A stretch of DNA of 64,000 nucleotides, taken from Prostheceraeus crozeri. Its lineage: Eukaryota; Platyhelminthes; Polycladida; Euryleptidae. Both the position numbers and the translations under genes were made by a program. Positions 11,344 to 23,623 of this stretch are shown in pieces. The stretch's first letter is position 1. The number at the start of each line of letters is the position of its first letter. The DNA lies in NCBI GenBank assembly GCA_907163375.1, contig CAJQUW010000942.1, forward strand, positions 1 through 64,000, read 5' to 3'. The notes below the pieces were generated by a model, which worked only from the letters and a program-made list of their open reading frames with translations, ran no database searches and was not told where the DNA came from.

Positions 11344-12110
11344 ATGAGTGAAGTGCCCCATTAAATAAAAAAAAAACTCAAATTTAATCATCATCCAAAT
11401 TTATCTAATAAAGTTTTGTCAGTTATTTGTGGAAGATCAGGTTGTGGTAAAACGTGTCTATTATTTAAAATTTTAACGACTCCAAATTTTTTGGATTATA
11501 ACAATCTTATAATTTATAAAACAACAGCAGAACAACCCGTCTATCAATTTTTAAAATATGGATTTGAAAATAATCTTAAAAAAACAGCAATTGCTTCATT
11601 ATTCAAAGAATATGAAAAATCTGAAGATGAAGAAGAAATAAGTTCGTGGTGTGAAGAAGCAGCAAAAAATAATCAGTTAGTTGAATCCAATAAAAAAAGC
11701 ATATAAAGATACAATTAATAGATGATAGTGGTCATATGCAAGATCCTAGTAAATTAGATAAAACAATGAAACATTGTGTAATTTTTGATGATTGTGTTAA
11801 TGATAAAAATCAGTCAGTTCAGAGAAATTATTTCACAAGAGGTAGACATAATAACTGTAGTGTTTTTTATTTAACACAAAGTATGTATTCATTAGACGGA
11901 AGTGTTATTAGAAAGAATGCAAATATATTTATACTATTTGAAATAAATGCAAGAAACTTAAGTGATTTGTTAAGAGATTTATGCGTAAGAAATAAAGATG
12001 AATTTAAACAATCGTGTAATAATGCTTGGTCAAAAGATTACGGCTTCATTACAATTAATATTGATAAAGAAATTCATGATAGAGTTATAGAACATTTGTT
12101 TACCGAGTGA
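11344..12110 (+). pseudogene. Genome-packaging ATPase (FtsK/HerA, A32-like), broken
   Basis: The ATG at 11344 is followed within a few codons by a TAA. The frame then reopens and carries the Walker A motif GRSGCGKT. A frameshift near 11.70 kb leads to a second segment (11736-12110) with the Walker B motif HCVIFDDC and the downstream sensor-like FYLTQS. The size and motif spacing fit the DNA-packaging ATPases of Polintons and adintoviruses, which pump the linear genome into the capsid. It lies next to the capsid remnant and is convergent with the polymerase gene. Two frame breaks make it inactive. Confidence 0.75.
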
Positions 12111-12687
12111 TAAAAAATATACAAATATAGTGCTATATTTTATTTTTTTATTTTATATATATCAAATTTGTCTATCTTAGAAATTAGAAAATTAAAAAGG
12201 TAAAGTAGTTATTCCATCAGGTAAAATTTTTCTTTTATCATCAAATGGATCTAATGCTAATTTATGTTCCTTTTTTAAATACATTTTATGTTTCTTTGAA
12301 TTAAGTCTATAATTACATGCTGTTTTTATTTCATTATTAAATAATACATTTTTACAATCTTGAAATGTTATTTGATTAGCCACTGATGCCTTTGAAATTC
12401 CTTTTTAATGTTTTATGTGTTTTAATATTATTAGTTGTATTATAACAATAACATTTAGATTTTAAAAATATAGCTTCTGTTATGAAATCTTCATTTCCTT
12501 CTAGTTCATCTTTTACTTTACATAAATCAGAAGGATGAATGATATCTTTTATTTTACTAATTTCTTCATCAAGTGAAGAATTATACGGTATTGTTAATTT
12601 TAAGAAAACAGAATCTGTATCTGTAAAGTGTAATTTATAGTTTTGCCATAAGCAGGTGCTAAATAATCATATATAAATTTATACATA

Positions 12688-15504
12688 CAGTAAACTACGG
12701 ATAACTCGTCCTATGGATAACTCGTCACATTTGCTTAACTCGTCGGTTGACTCAATTCCCGGCAGAATTTCCTATTTCATAATGTATTAAAAATCGCTTA
12801 ACTCGTCACTACGCTTAACTCGTAACTCGTCGCCAAAAAGGCAGCTCAGTCATTTTTAACTCGTCAGTCTAAACAACGTGTTGATAAGTCAAATTGTTGA
12901 ATCATTGCATTCTGGCTGTCATATTGATTACTTATGCCATATCTAGTGTCTAGCAGTCAGGTCACGGGTACAGAGAGTCTCTCTATTCAGCAGTACACGT
13001 CTTGTTAGCATCCGTGTGTTAGTTGTTAGTTGTCAGTTTAATTGTAGAAATGACATTTGTGTGCGTTCTTTGCTTTTGCTATTAACAGCTACTTAACTTA
13101 AAAAATACAATAATTCAAAGAGAATGCGCAACCGAATCTCAAGCGCGCATAGCAGCGTCCAACCACGATGAAGTAAATCTTCCCCAATCGGACTATTGAA
13201 CAATGAACACACACACTGGTGACGTCTACGCAGATACAACGTCTACGCATGTCAACATTTGTTACTTTAGTTTGAGATTTACTCAAAGCCATGAAACGAC
13301 GACAGTCTTCACCAGTTAATATTCGCAAAAAAGCAGAAATCATATTAGATTTTGAGAACAACAATTTACAAAAGATTGATATCGAGAGGAAGTATGGAGT
13401 GAAACGACAAACATTTAACTCTTGGTTAACAAAGCGGGATCAAATAATATCGTCTATGGAACAATCAACATTTGGGACCACTCGCAAAAGAATGAGACTT
13501 TCCTATAATGCTGATATAGAGTCTTGCTTGTTACAGTGGTTTCGACAAAAGCGGTCTGAGGGAATCCCCATCGCAGGTAACCTCCTCATCGAGAAAGCCA
13601 ACGAATTTGCTTCAAAACTCGGACTTAACGACTTCAAATGCAACGTTGGATGGCTTGAACGTTTCAAATCACGGCATGACATCGCAAGTAGATCCGTGAG
13701 TGGAGAAGGTCGATCTGCTCCGTTCGATTCCGTTGAGACTTGGAAAGAAGACATTCGGACAATTATAAAAGACTACCATCCACAAGACGTCTACAACGCC
13801 GACGAAACTGCTTTGTTTTGGAAAATGCTTCCAAGTTCAACGTTAGCAGAAAAAGGCGACAAGTGCATCGGAGGAAAACAAAGCAAGCAACGAATCACTG
13901 TGATGGTAATGGCTAACATGGACGGTTCCGACAAGCGGAAACTCCTTGTCATCGGCCGATTCGAAAAACCTCGATGTTTTTCTGGGATCAGAAAGTTGCC
14001 ATTAACTTACAAAGCGAATAGAAGATCGTGGATGACTAGTAATTTATTCGAAGAATATGTGCGACAATTTGATGAAGAAATGACACTCGATGGACGTAAA
14101 CCTATCCTTATCATTGATAATTGTCCAGCCCATCCAACGATTTGTGACCTGAAATCTGTTCGTCTGATATTTCTCCCACCGAATACTACGTCACATACGC
14201 AACCTATGGACGCAGGCATCATTCGTTCTTTGAAAGCAAATTATCGTCGTTCTCTACTTCATCGCATGATACAGGCTATGGACAAAGGAGATGACTTTGA
14301 GATTAATCTTTACACAGCTGTGCAATTACTTTCTCGAGCTTGGGCGAGTGTGACATCAGAGTCAATAAGTAGCTGCTTCGGACACTGTGGATTCGTACAT
14401 ACATCATCGAATGATGTATCACTGTCGAGTGATAACGGTTTAATAGACTATGGAAACATATTTGAACGTGCGATGCAATTTTTATCTTTACCGCCTTCTG
14501 CATCACTCGAGTCGTACCTGTCTGCAGATGAAACAACGTTGGTTTGTGCACCAGTACACGAAGAAGACATAATCTGCAGTGTTCTCCCTCAAACTTCAAA
14601 AGAAGATGAATTCGAGAACTCTGAGCCTGACGCCGACGATAGTCTTCCACCGCCTATTGTAAAATCTCATGAGGTGATTAAGGCGATAGAAACCATCACA
14701 CTCTACATGGGTCAACAAGGAATTGAGCATTCTGATAAAGTAAGCCTTTCTGATCTTAGTTTTAATGCATCTCGCAAATATGTCAATGAAATGTCTCAAT
14801 CAAAAATTACTGATTTCTTTCATCCTTCACAATAAAACTGATATACTTCTTTGCATAAGCAATAAAGCTTTTTTAAACTGAAGTTTATTGCTTTTGTACC
14901 TTCAAAAAATATAATTTTTGGGGACTGTATTGAATTGTATTTGAATATGTTGTATTTGAATCGGAGTGTTGACCCGCTTTAAGCGAAAGCGGCCGGTCGC
15001 AGAATATAAGCGAAAGCGATCGAGAATTTAAAAAAGCAGTAGCAAAAGCGGAAAAGCGATTTTAAAATTTATCAAGAGCGGAAATCAATACTTGTGTTGA
15101 ATCATTTGACGTAATTTTAATTTAATGTGCGCATCATAGGTAGAAATTCGGTTCACTGAAGAGAAATGTTTTATTCATTTTCTCAATCGCTATATTAAAT
15201 TTATTAATATAATGTCAGTGTAATAATATAATATTAAATTTCAAAAGCGAATAAGCGGTTAACAAAGGAAAGCGATGAACACAGATAAGCGAAAAGCGAT
15301 TTCTTAAAAAGCGGCGATAGCGAAAAGTGATTTTAAAAAGTGATGTAATTACTCTTATTTGAATATGAGTAATAGTAGACCATCAGAGATCAATTTATCA
15401 TTTGAAAAAAATGACATTTCAGAAAATACGGTTAACTCGTCATACCTGATAACTCGTCGTTTCATCTATTTCCCCAGAGCTGACGAGTTATCCGTAGTTT
15501 ACTG
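12688..15504 (+). mobile_element. pogo/Tigger-type DNA transposon, 2,817 bp, nested in PolB
   Basis: Begins CAGTAAACTACGGATAACTC and ends with its inverse at 15504, flanked by the TA duplication (12686-12687 and 15505-15506). The left subterminal region repeats the octamer AACTCGTC at least six times (about 12.70-12.87 kb). Two more copies plus the TIR lie at the right (15.43-15.50 kb); these are likely transposase-binding sites. It carries one intact transposase. The 3' region 14836-15430 has many AAGCG(A/G) repeats and no gene. It sits between polymerase motifs B and C of the older Polinton PolB gene. Confidence 0.93.
13291..14835 (+). CDS. pogo/Tigger transposase (CENP-B-like, DDE_1), intact
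   Basis: 514 codons without a break. Residues about 1-52 form a Psq-type helix-turn-helix (IDIERKYGVKRQTFNSWL). About 70-135 form a CENP-B/HTH_Tnp second DNA-binding domain (LLIEKANEFASKLG...WLERFKSRHDI). From about 165 the DDE_1 catalytic core shows the first Asp in YNADETALFW, the second in LIIDNCPAH and the third in QPMDAGIIR. The C-terminal 150 residues are acidic. Length and motif order match full-length Tigger transposases (about 500-600 aa). It would cut its own element out of TA sites in the nucleus. The intact frame, within a decayed host gene, indicates a later arrival. Confidence 0.93.
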   Translation: MKRRQSSPVNIRKKAEIILDFENNNLQKIDIERKYGVKRQTFNSWLTKRDQIISSMEQSTFGTTRKRMRLSYNADIESCLLQWFRQKRSEGIPIAGNLLIEKANEFASKLGLNDFKCNVGWLERFKSRHDIASRSVSGEGRSAPFDSVETWKEDIRTIIKDYHPQDVYNADETALFWKMLPSSTLAEKGDKCIGGKQSKQRITVMVMANMDGSDKRKLLVIGRFEKPRCFSGIRKLPLTYKANRRSWMTSNLFEEYVRQFDEEMTLDGRKPILIIDNCPAHPTICDLKSVRLIFLPPNTTSHTQPMDAGIIRSLKANYRRSLLHRMIQAMDKGDDFEINLYTAVQLLSRAWASVTSESISSCFGHCGFVHTSSNDVSLSSDNGLIDYGNIFERAMQFLSLPPSASLESYLSADETTLVCAPVHEEDIICSVLPQTSKEDEFENSEPDADDSLPPPIVKSHEVIKAIETITLYMGQQGIEHSDKVSLSDLSFNASRKYVNEMSQSKITDFFHPSQ

Positions 15505-18500
15505 TAAATAGTTTAGCTAATTCTAATATAGTGAATCCTATAAAATTAAACTTATCATGTTTTACGCTGATTCGACGTAAATGTACAGCACATAGATTAT
15601 CACTAAATCTAGTAGTTCTTTTATATGTAGGTTTCCTTGTTAAATTTTGAAACCTATCTCTATCATAAACTATTTCAATATTTTGTCTATTACGCACATT
15701 TTCTAAAGTCTTACCATAAAATGCATTATTCAGCAATTTGAAGAACACGTTTCCAAAATCATCTTTATTTCTTTTAGCTATTTTACGTTTTTCAATATTG
15801 AACTCTATATAATTTTTTAACCACCTAGATTTTCTATACTCTAGTTTTCGATGTATTTTAGTGAGAGTCATTCCATGTTCTAAATACCAATCTAACATTC
15901 TTCCTTCAACAATATACTTTTCTGTATTACCTTGTGTTAACATAAGATTTTTTTGTTGGTCTGTATTTCTTAGGAATTATAGACTTTTGATAATCTGAAA
16001 AATCTTCTATATTGGGAATTTTGTTTTCGGGACAGAAAGGATAATATTTTGTTGCGCCTTTTATATAATCAGGGTATACTAAATCAACTTCATATATATA
16101 ACCAAAATTATAATTTCCATCATGTGTTTTTTGATAATCAAGAATATTACACCATGACATTTCACCTGTTGGTAATTCTCGTATCATGCAAGAAGAATAT
16201 AAGCTATTAAAATCATAATATAACAAATAGTTTTCTCTCATGATTTCATCAACTGCTGCTTGACTATCTTCATTTGATATAAGTCCTTCTATATTTTGAT
16301 TAAACAATTTTATAAACTGATCGCTTTCATCTGGAGATAAAGGTTTCATTATTCCATAATCATCAGGATTTACTTTTTTATTATAACACTTAACATATCT
16401 ATTACCTAAAACTGATGAAACTCCACCTCTAATACCAGATTCAAAAAATAATATTTTATCATATGTATTTTCTTTATAATGTTTAAGTTTAACACCAGTA
16501 TGTTTTAATCCTGCTAACCATGTTAAACCTGGTGTAGAATAACAATAACATGGATCTATTCCGTAATATTCTAAACACATATCACGAAAGTTTTCAAAAA
16601 GATCAGTAAGAATTAATACATCTATCTGAAGATATTTCATTGTATAATCATACATTGTTCTACAATTTAACTCTCTCCAATTCTTTTCAGCTTCTGCATA
16701 GTCTTCTTCAGATAATTGTGATTGTTTTAATGTTGATTTAAATATATTTATTGGAGGAAGTTGTTTTTCTTCCATAATTTTATTCACAAAATTAAAATCT
16801 CCAGTTATATATTCATACGGAAATATTACTTTTAAAGGTTTTAAATTATATTTATTTAATATTTTACATTGTTCAGGTTTCAAAGTTTTTCCCATTACAT
16901 CTAATGAATAAGGAGTAAAAAATCTAAATGCATCTAAAATTCTAATACAACCTAATTGCATTGAAAAATATTCTTCTTCTTGTTTACATAGTACATTTAT
17001 TTGTTGTTGTTGTAATTTTTCAGATGAAAATAAATCTTTCATTATTAAATGGAAATCATATTTAGAAGCATTATAGAAATATAGAGGAACAAAGTTATAT
17101 TTAAATTTATTAGCATTAAGATTACAAGAATTATGTCCTGCACCTCTATATAATCCATTTAGATGATCATGATCTTTTACTTTGTCGGCAGAGCCGTCGC
17201 TTCGCTTATCAAGATATCTACCTCTGCCAGTTTTATAATTATTTGTAAATTCTTTTCCACAGTAAAAACATTTTATTTCATTAACAAAATTATTTTTTTC
17301 TTCATCCGCTAATGGAAGCATTGGTATATTTGTTTCAAGCAATTGTGAAAAGCGACCTTGTAATTCTTCTACTTTCTTTGTAAACATTTCTGAACTATCT
17401 TCACCATAGTATTGATAATATTCTGATTTAAATAATTCAGGATAATTTGAATGAATGTACATTCCCCAACATAATGGTTTTTGTTCAAATAAATATTTTT
17501 CTTTACTTTGTTCAGATGCACTTTTTTCTGGTGCACTTTTTACATATTTACCATTATCAGAATTTTGTGTTATGTTAACATTAAATGCTTCGAAATCACA
17601 ATAAATAGTAAAGGGTACTTCATTTTTCAAATAATGTCTATTATAAATTAAATAATCATCTTTAGGAAAAGTATTTTCAACTGCTTCGTTTTGTTGACAA
17701 TTCTCCAAATGTCTATTCATTTCTTCTTTAGTTCTAAAGCTCGTCATACATTGGAGACAGGGAAAATTAGCATTATCTGAAGTTTTTGTAAATATAGAAA
17801 CATCTTTACACAATATAAAATGACCCTGATAATATAATATATTCGCTTGTGCTGGTTGTTTTGTTTGTTTTAATTTTTCAAATTTATCTTGATATATTTC
17901 ATGTGTTAAGTCGATATATCTTTGTAAATCTTTTTCAGACTAGTGACAATTTTGATTTAATATTTGTAGCTGATAAATATATTCTTTATCATATTGTTCT
18001 TTATATTGTTGTTGACATTTTTTTAAACATTCATTTATTTTTTGATTGGTTTCATTTTCTTCATAATTTAATTCTTCATTGTCTTCACTTTCTTCATTAT
18101 TTTCTTCATTTAATTTTTGAATTGTTTCTACCTTATTTTGATATTCTTGTAGTAACATTTTTAATTGTTGTTAATTGTAATCATAATCATCATTACGTCC
18201 TTTATAATTATTATGATTAATCATTATTGGTGATAGTGTTTTGACAATTTCAAATTTTTCAGTACATATTATATTTCCTTGGTAAAAAATATTATGATGC
18301 AGGTAATTTCCTCTTTCATTGTATACTATTTCTGATTGACATAAATTTTTATTATTCAAATAAAATTTTTTTGAATCTGAGTAAAGTGGAGTAATTTTAC
18401 CAATAGAAACATAATTCACATTTAATTCAAAAACATTTACTTCTATTAAATTTTTATTCTTTTTATGAAACTTTATCAACCTATTATAATCATATGGAAA

Positions 18501-19421
18501 TTCATCTAAACCATCAGAAAGATCAAATTCATTTATATATTCTTTTTTGTCATAATGACTTAGTCTTTCTTTGTGATATTCTGCAGGATGTAAATGTGCT
18601 ATAATACTCCACAGAAAACAATAATCATCTTCATTTTTTATGTTGATTATTTGTGGTGAACTGAAAGGTAAAGGAACATAACTACCACCAGTATTATTTT
18701 TATATTTATCAATTACTATTTTCTTAGTTAGCATTTTAACAAATCTCCAACCAGATTCACGTAACTGGGCTTCAATTATACAATTTTCTAATTTATTTAT
18801 CATCGATTCAAATATGGGTTGTATATCATTTACATTATGAATTTCTTGCGAATTTGTAAAATGTCCTTGTATTATTTCTTCAGGAATTCCATCAGGTCCA
18901 TTTTTTGTATAAAGTACTTCTACATTCATATAACATTTGAAAGATTTCTTAAATATTTTGAAAAAGTTTGTTAATACATTATAAAAAGTTTCATCGGTTT
19001 CATTATGTTCAACAGATTCATTAAATAAATATTTTATATCTGTTACTGCCGAAGCCCTAGAACCTTCGGTTCGTTCCGCTTCATCGGTTTTTTTAGTTTC
19101 ATCAAATTCATCAGTATCGCTAAATAAATATCTTCCATCTGGTGCGGGCGAAGCCCTAGAACCTTCAGTTCCTAGATCCTTCATCAACTCGATCTACATT
19201 TTGTAAATGCAATTTACTATTTAAATGAGATTGATAACTTCTTTTTGTTTGCAACTTTTTTTACATAAATTACAATAAAACTTGGTATTTTCCATTTATT
19301 TTTTAAAGAAAAAATTTGTGTTTTAATTTTAGATATAAATATTCTAATATCAAGGTCTTGAGAGTTATTATATATCATTAAATATTTCACGTTCTTTAGT
19401 TATTTTATTTTCTTTTTCACA

Positions 19422-20629
19422 TTAAGTTTTATCATATAATGTTTTATCATATAACGTTTTATCGAAAGATAATCTAAATTTATTTTCACTAACTATTGAT
19501 TCTTCATCATCATCATAAATTGATTCTTCAACATCATAAATTACACCTTTTGGTATAGGATGCCATTCCCTGATAGGAATATCTAATTCCAAATTATATT
19601 TATTATTTGATAATAATATAATAGAGAAAAATATTGGTCTTTGATCTCGTTTGGAAAATTTAATAACACCACCATAATCTGAATCATTTTTAGTTTTTAT
19701 TAAAGATGATAAAATTTTAAATTGATTAGATGTAAATCCTAATTTAAATTTTGTAGACCCGACACATAGTTGTCTAACAGTATCTTCAACTATTCCATCA
19801 TTATTATTTTCAATTGTAAGAAAATGAAATTTAGATAAATTTTGATTATATGTACTATTAATATCATGTTGAGATATAAATTTTTCTTCACTTAAATTTT
19901 TATAATTACTAATATTTTTATAATCTTTTTTTACCATTGACACCTTTTTCAGATGTTTCAGAATCATCATCATTATTATTATAAGATTCTTTAAAATTAT
20001 TATGATTATGATTATGGTCATTGTTAATAGTATAAGGTGTTGTCCGCATATAAATTTTCTCTTGTTGAGCTGAACCATTTATGTAAGATTTTAATAAATT
20101 GATATTTAAATTTGAATATAATCCTATATAAGTATCATCATCATATCTCTGTGGCATTTCTGATGTTTCTTTTTTATAAATTGTATTTCTATAACATACT
20201 TGACATAATAATTCTTCATTATGTTTTTTACTCTCGATATGAATATTATATTGATTAAACTCATCAACAAATAATCTAATTTATCCTTTGAAAACGATTT
20301 AAATTTTTTAACTAATTCTCTAATATTGATATAATTAATAATTTTAGTTTCTATCCAATCAGTATTACTAATTGGTAACACTGCTCTAATAAATCAATAA
20401 ACATTATTATGACCAATAATAACCATATACAATAGTTAGTTTCTATAGAAGGTAAACCTTTAGTCTGTTCTTTGAATATTTCAGCTTGTAATTCAAACAA
20501 AAGATTAACATCTATACATGGATTATCATTATTATCAAAACATTTATTTTCAAATCCCGATGATCTCGTCGAATAAGAAGAGCAGGATGATACGGGCGAA
20601 TATAATTTTTTTAAATTTCCTTTTTCCAT
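19422..20629 (-). pseudogene. Unrecognised Polinton-like protein gene(s), frameshifted
   Basis: Three or four overlapping minus-strand frames (20629-20351, 20381-20124, 20157-19918, 20078-19422) look like one gene broken by frameshifts. The first starts MEKGNLKKLYSPVSS. Later parts include LLCQVCYR, an Asn/His/Asp-rich linker, and a C-terminal region with LCVGSTKFKLGF and IREWHPIPKG followed by short DKTLY repeats. I do not recognise a domain. It sits just upstream of PolB on the same strand, where other Polintons often carry early or replication-associated genes. It is not an integrase: no DDE/zinc-finger pattern is visible. Confidence 0.45.
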
Positions 20630-20716
20630 TTTTTTATTTTTATTAGAAAAAAATTTATTTTTTTTCTCACTATATAAAAAAAATACTTTTTTATTGGTAA
20701 AAAATGATGTTACCAA

Positions 20717-21208
20717 ATGTTGGTGGAGGTGGATAATCGTGAATCAGAAATAGAAATAGAAAATTATATCATGAAAACTGGAGACGTTTTATCTGGCCCA
20801 TTGCATCTTCCTATTCCTCCGCAACAAAATACAGAGTTAACAAATAAACAATATGTTGATACACAAATCAATGACTTAAAAGAAAAATATATAAACGATG
20901 TTTTGGTTCCACTGATGAATGAATTAAAGTTGCTTAAACTTAATGACAAATCATTAAACGAAAAATTATTAAAACTTGATAAAAAGGATAGAGAGCTAGA
21001 AGCAGATATAGAAAAACTTTTTAAAAAGATTTCAGAACAATCAAAAATTTTAATATTACTTACTATAAATTTAAAATCTGCAGTCATTAAAAATAAACAT
21101 CAGCTAAAATTATTGAAAGAACAATTAGAAGATGAAATAGAAAAACTACCTGAAAGAATTAAAAAAAAATTTAAAGCAGTTACATACTACATTCCAAAAA
21201 AGTATTGA
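20717..21208 (+). CDS. Fibre-like coiled-coil protein with phage-tail-fibre-type N-terminus
   Basis: 163 codons. Residues about 19-50 read MKTGDVLSGPLHLP then NTELTNKQYVD, a layout resembling the shaft-attachment repeat of phage tail fibres (SGPL...TKQYVD). The rest is a long Leu/Lys/Glu heptad coiled coil. The ATG-ATG at 20704-20709 opens a Gly-rich leader that hits a stop after ten codons, so one small frameshift probably separates the real start from this frame. It begins the plus-strand virion gene block. A trimeric fibre or vertex protein is an inference from the motif and the coiled coil. Confidence 0.5.
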   Translation: MLVEVDNRESEIEIENYIMKTGDVLSGPLHLPIPPQQNTELTNKQYVDTQINDLKEKYINDVLVPLMNELKLLKLNDKSLNEKLLKLDKKDRELEADIEKLFKKISEQSKILILLTINLKSAVIKNKHQLKLLKEQLEDEIEKLPERIKKKFKAVTYYIPKKY

Positions 21209-21236
21209 TGAACTAAGTTCTAAAATTACTTAACAA

Positions 21237-21581
21237 ATGAAAAAGATGAATAGAATAATAAATGAAGTAAAGTCACTTAATCAAAAAGTTGATCAAATGA
21301 AAAATCTTAAAATCAATTTAGAAAATGAATTAAAGAAAAATTTACAAGAAAACTCTAAAGAAAATAAAGAACAGTTAGATTCTGTTAAAAGACAACTAGA
21401 TGTTCTTAAAATTAAGCTAAATGCTCTTAAAACGGCATTGAAGATTAATCAGCAGAAAATGCAAGTTAATAGAAAAGAAATTAAAGTACATCACACGCTG
21501 CTTGACGCAATAGATAACGTGCAACGTAAAATTAATAAAGTTATCACGAAGTTGTTGTCCATTCACAAACGTAAATCTTGA
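21237..21581 (+). CDS. Coiled-coil protein, probably the continuation of the preceding gene
   Basis: 114 codons, almost entirely Leu/Lys/Asn/Glu heptads. Only 28 nt separate it from the stop of the preceding coiled-coil frame, and that spacer also translates as coil-like sequence in another frame. One original fibre-like gene split by a frameshift is therefore the simplest reading. No catalytic motif. Confidence 0.45.
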   Translation: MKKMNRIINEVKSLNQKVDQMKNLKINLENELKKNLQENSKENKEQLDSVKRQLDVLKIKLNALKTALKINQQKMQVNRKEIKVHHTLLDAIDNVQRKINKVITKLLSIHKRKS

Positions 21582-21582
21582 T

Positions 21583-21706
21583 CGAACCAAAGGTCCTCAG
21601 GTTACAAACCTATAGAACATTGTTCAGAGGCTTTAGCCGATGACGCACGTAAATCTTAATCGGACCAAAGGTCCTCAGGTTACTAACCAATCGTAAATAT
21701 TTTTTC
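21583..21706 (+). repeat. Left arm of an internal inverted repeat (Polinton-like element)
   Basis: Contains two copies of AACCAAAGGTCCTCAGGTTA or its one-base variant, separated by CAGAGGCTTTAGCCGAT. The same block is found inverted at 24331-24410, so the capsid/pX cassette lies between the arms. Confidence 0.8.
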
Positions 21707-21732
21707 CCAAAAGTCAAATTTAATCCTAAAAA

Positions 21733-22185
21733 ATGCATATAATTTATAAACACAATCTTAAACATTTTGCTTCAAATCAAAAAATTGCTCATGAACCATC
21801 TATGAAATCTGTTTACCATTATGACAGTGTAGAAACAATTCAAAAAGAAGGGGCCGGCATCTTTTCTGGCATAGGAAGTATCGTTAACTTGATAAAAAAT
21901 AATAAAGATTTGATTACATCTGCTGCAAAAGGAGCAGCTGCTATAGGTAGTACAGCTAGTGCAATATCAAATGCTGTTAAGTCTCAAAACGAATTAAAAC
22001 AATTAGAAACTATTCGTAAACTTAAGAATGACTCTGAAGAACAAAAAAAATTAAAAAAACTTTCAGAGGAAACAAAAAACAAAATTGCTAACATAGTACC
22101 TGATAGTAAACAAGAGAAGAAATCAGGCGTAGCCATAGAACGTTCAATTGAAGAAATGAGAGGTAATGGTCTAGCAAAATTCTAA
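21733..22185 (+). CDS. Small virion protein, adenovirus pVI/pX-like
   Basis: 150 codons. After a 35-residue leader comes GAGIFSGIGSIVNLIKNNK and an Ala/Ser/Gly-rich amphipathic stretch (SAAKGAAAIGSTASAISNAV), then a charged helix with Lys/Glu. Polintons and adintoviruses carry such Gly/Ala-rich minor virion proteins, compared in the literature with adenovirus pVI or pX (core condensation or membrane interaction). The frame is intact. It sits between the fibre-like frames and the major capsid gene. The assignment rests on composition and context only. Confidence 0.5.
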   Translation: MHIIYKHNLKHFASNQKIAHEPSMKSVYHYDSVETIQKEGAGIFSGIGSIVNLIKNNKDLITSAAKGAAAIGSTASAISNAVKSQNELKQLETIRKLKNDSEEQKKLKKLSEETKNKIANIVPDSKQEKKSGVAIERSIEEMRGNGLAKF

Positions 22186-22291
22186 AATTATATTTTAGTA
22201 AAATTTTTTTGGTAATTCTTTTAGTAATTTTTTTTAGTAAAATTTTTCTGTATGTGAGAAAAACAAAAAAGTCAAATTATTTTTTATAAAA

Positions 22292-23623
22292 ATGTCTTCT
22301 CTTATCGAAAATAAATTTAGATTAGACGATCCTCCGTTCGTCAGTTACAATCAAAAAAAGAATGACTATATAAGAATTGCTATGAATCCCGGATCTTCCA
22401 GGAGAGTAAATACTGGAGGAGATTTAATCTTTGAAGTTGATAATCAGCAGAGTTATATATATTTACCCGATTCGTTTTTACACTGTGAATATTATTTCTA
22501 TAGTGATGCCAATTCTACAACACCATTACCAGATACTGATAATATTGCACTATAGAATAATTTCTTTCCAAGATTATTTACACAACTGCGTTTAGATGTT
22601 GCAACTCAAAATATAGAAACAATAAGTGATTCTCCAGGCGTAATTGATACAATGCTTAGATTTGTAACAATTGGTGAAACTAATAAAAAGCATGAAATCG
22701 AAGGTTGGTTTCCTGATACTAATGATGGTATAATTGTTGATGATTTAACTCACGCTGGAACAGATGCCGCAGGAATTGCGAAAAATGTAGAAAATATTGC
22801 AGATCATTTAAATAAAACAAACAATAGCGCATATAAAGAAAGACGTGAATTTAACAAGAAAAGTAAACAGACAGTAAATTGGTCATTGTCTCCATTATTT
22901 GGATATTTAGATATTATGATAAAATATCATGTCAATTAAAATTTCAATTAAAAATTCATCGTACAGCAAATAATGAATTAATCTTTTTTGGTAAGACTGG
23001 AAAAAAAGCATATTTAAAAATTGATAGACTTGAATGGTGGATTAAGCATATTACTCCTAGTTTAGAGGTTGAAACAGCTATTGCGAAAAGATTAAATACT
23101 AACAAACCAATTCCAGTAAATTTTCTAAAGCGTACTGCTAGTTCAGTAACTTTTTCAGAGCAAAGATTTAACTGGCATTTTACTAGAACTGCGAATACTC
23201 CAAGATATTTATTACTAACATTTCAAAGAAATAATTCTCCAAGTTTTGATAAGAACAATAATCTTTTTCATATTAATACAATTCGAAGTTTACAAGTTTC
23301 ATTAAATCAAACCCGATATCCAATTGATACATTAAGATTCGATGATACCAATAATCAATTTATGGAAGGATATGATGCTTATAGAAATCTTTGTATAGAA
23401 TTTGGAGTTGAACCACAATTAACTCCTGGAGATTGGAGACATTTATATCCTGTTTTCTGTTTCGATTTAAGTGCACAATCTGAAGATATTATCAAGACTG
23501 CTTGTGATGTAACAATATTGAAAAAAAAGATTCCACAACTTCATTGATGGCTTATGGTTTATTGCTAGAAGATGTAAAATATTCTATTGAAGTTCTTAAT
23601 GGGAAGATGGCTAGGATAGGTTA
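22292..23623 (+). pseudogene. Major capsid protein, double jelly-roll (hexon-like), broken
   Basis: Three frame segments: 22292-22555 ends in TAG; 22556-22939 continues in frame to a frameshift; then a third frame runs to 23547, and a final shift leads to the typical C-terminus ending at 23623. Conserved pieces include NPGSSRRVNTGGDLIF, NNFFPRLFTQLRL, YKERREF, GNKxxFFG-like text, LEWWIKHITPS and HLYPVFCFDLSAQSEDI, which are familiar from Polinton/adintovirus capsid proteins of arthropods and cnidarians. About 440 residues in total, normal for the family. The stop and two frameshifts make it non-functional. Confidence 0.8.

Larger units (their letters stand above)
12192..19187 (-). pseudogene. 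Protein-primed DNA polymerase B (pPolB), interrupted by a pogo element
   Basis: Parts, 5' to 3' on the minus strand. 18171-19187: N-terminal domain with YCFLWSIIAHLHP. 17940-18158: Glu/Asn-rich coiled coil. 15927-17813: C2H2-like CLQC...H, exonuclease motif I (YCDFEAF), endonuclease-VII-like Cys/His motif (CFYCGKEF...DHDHLNG...CN), exonuclease II and III, polymerase motif A (YYDFNSLYSSC). 15507-15943: motif B (LLNNAFYGKTLENV). Then the 2.8-kb insertion, and 12192-12687 with motif C (TDTDS in one frame) and the C-terminus. In-frame stops at about 17940 and 18171, frameshifts near 15.93 kb and 12.65 kb, and the insertion all disable it. The family replicates linear genomes from a terminal protein. 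Confidence 0.85.

Noticed and set aside
17849-18220. 123-codon hydrophobic plus-strand ORF
   Set aside because: Antisense shadow of the Asn/Glu-rich linker of the PolB pseudogene on the minus strand.
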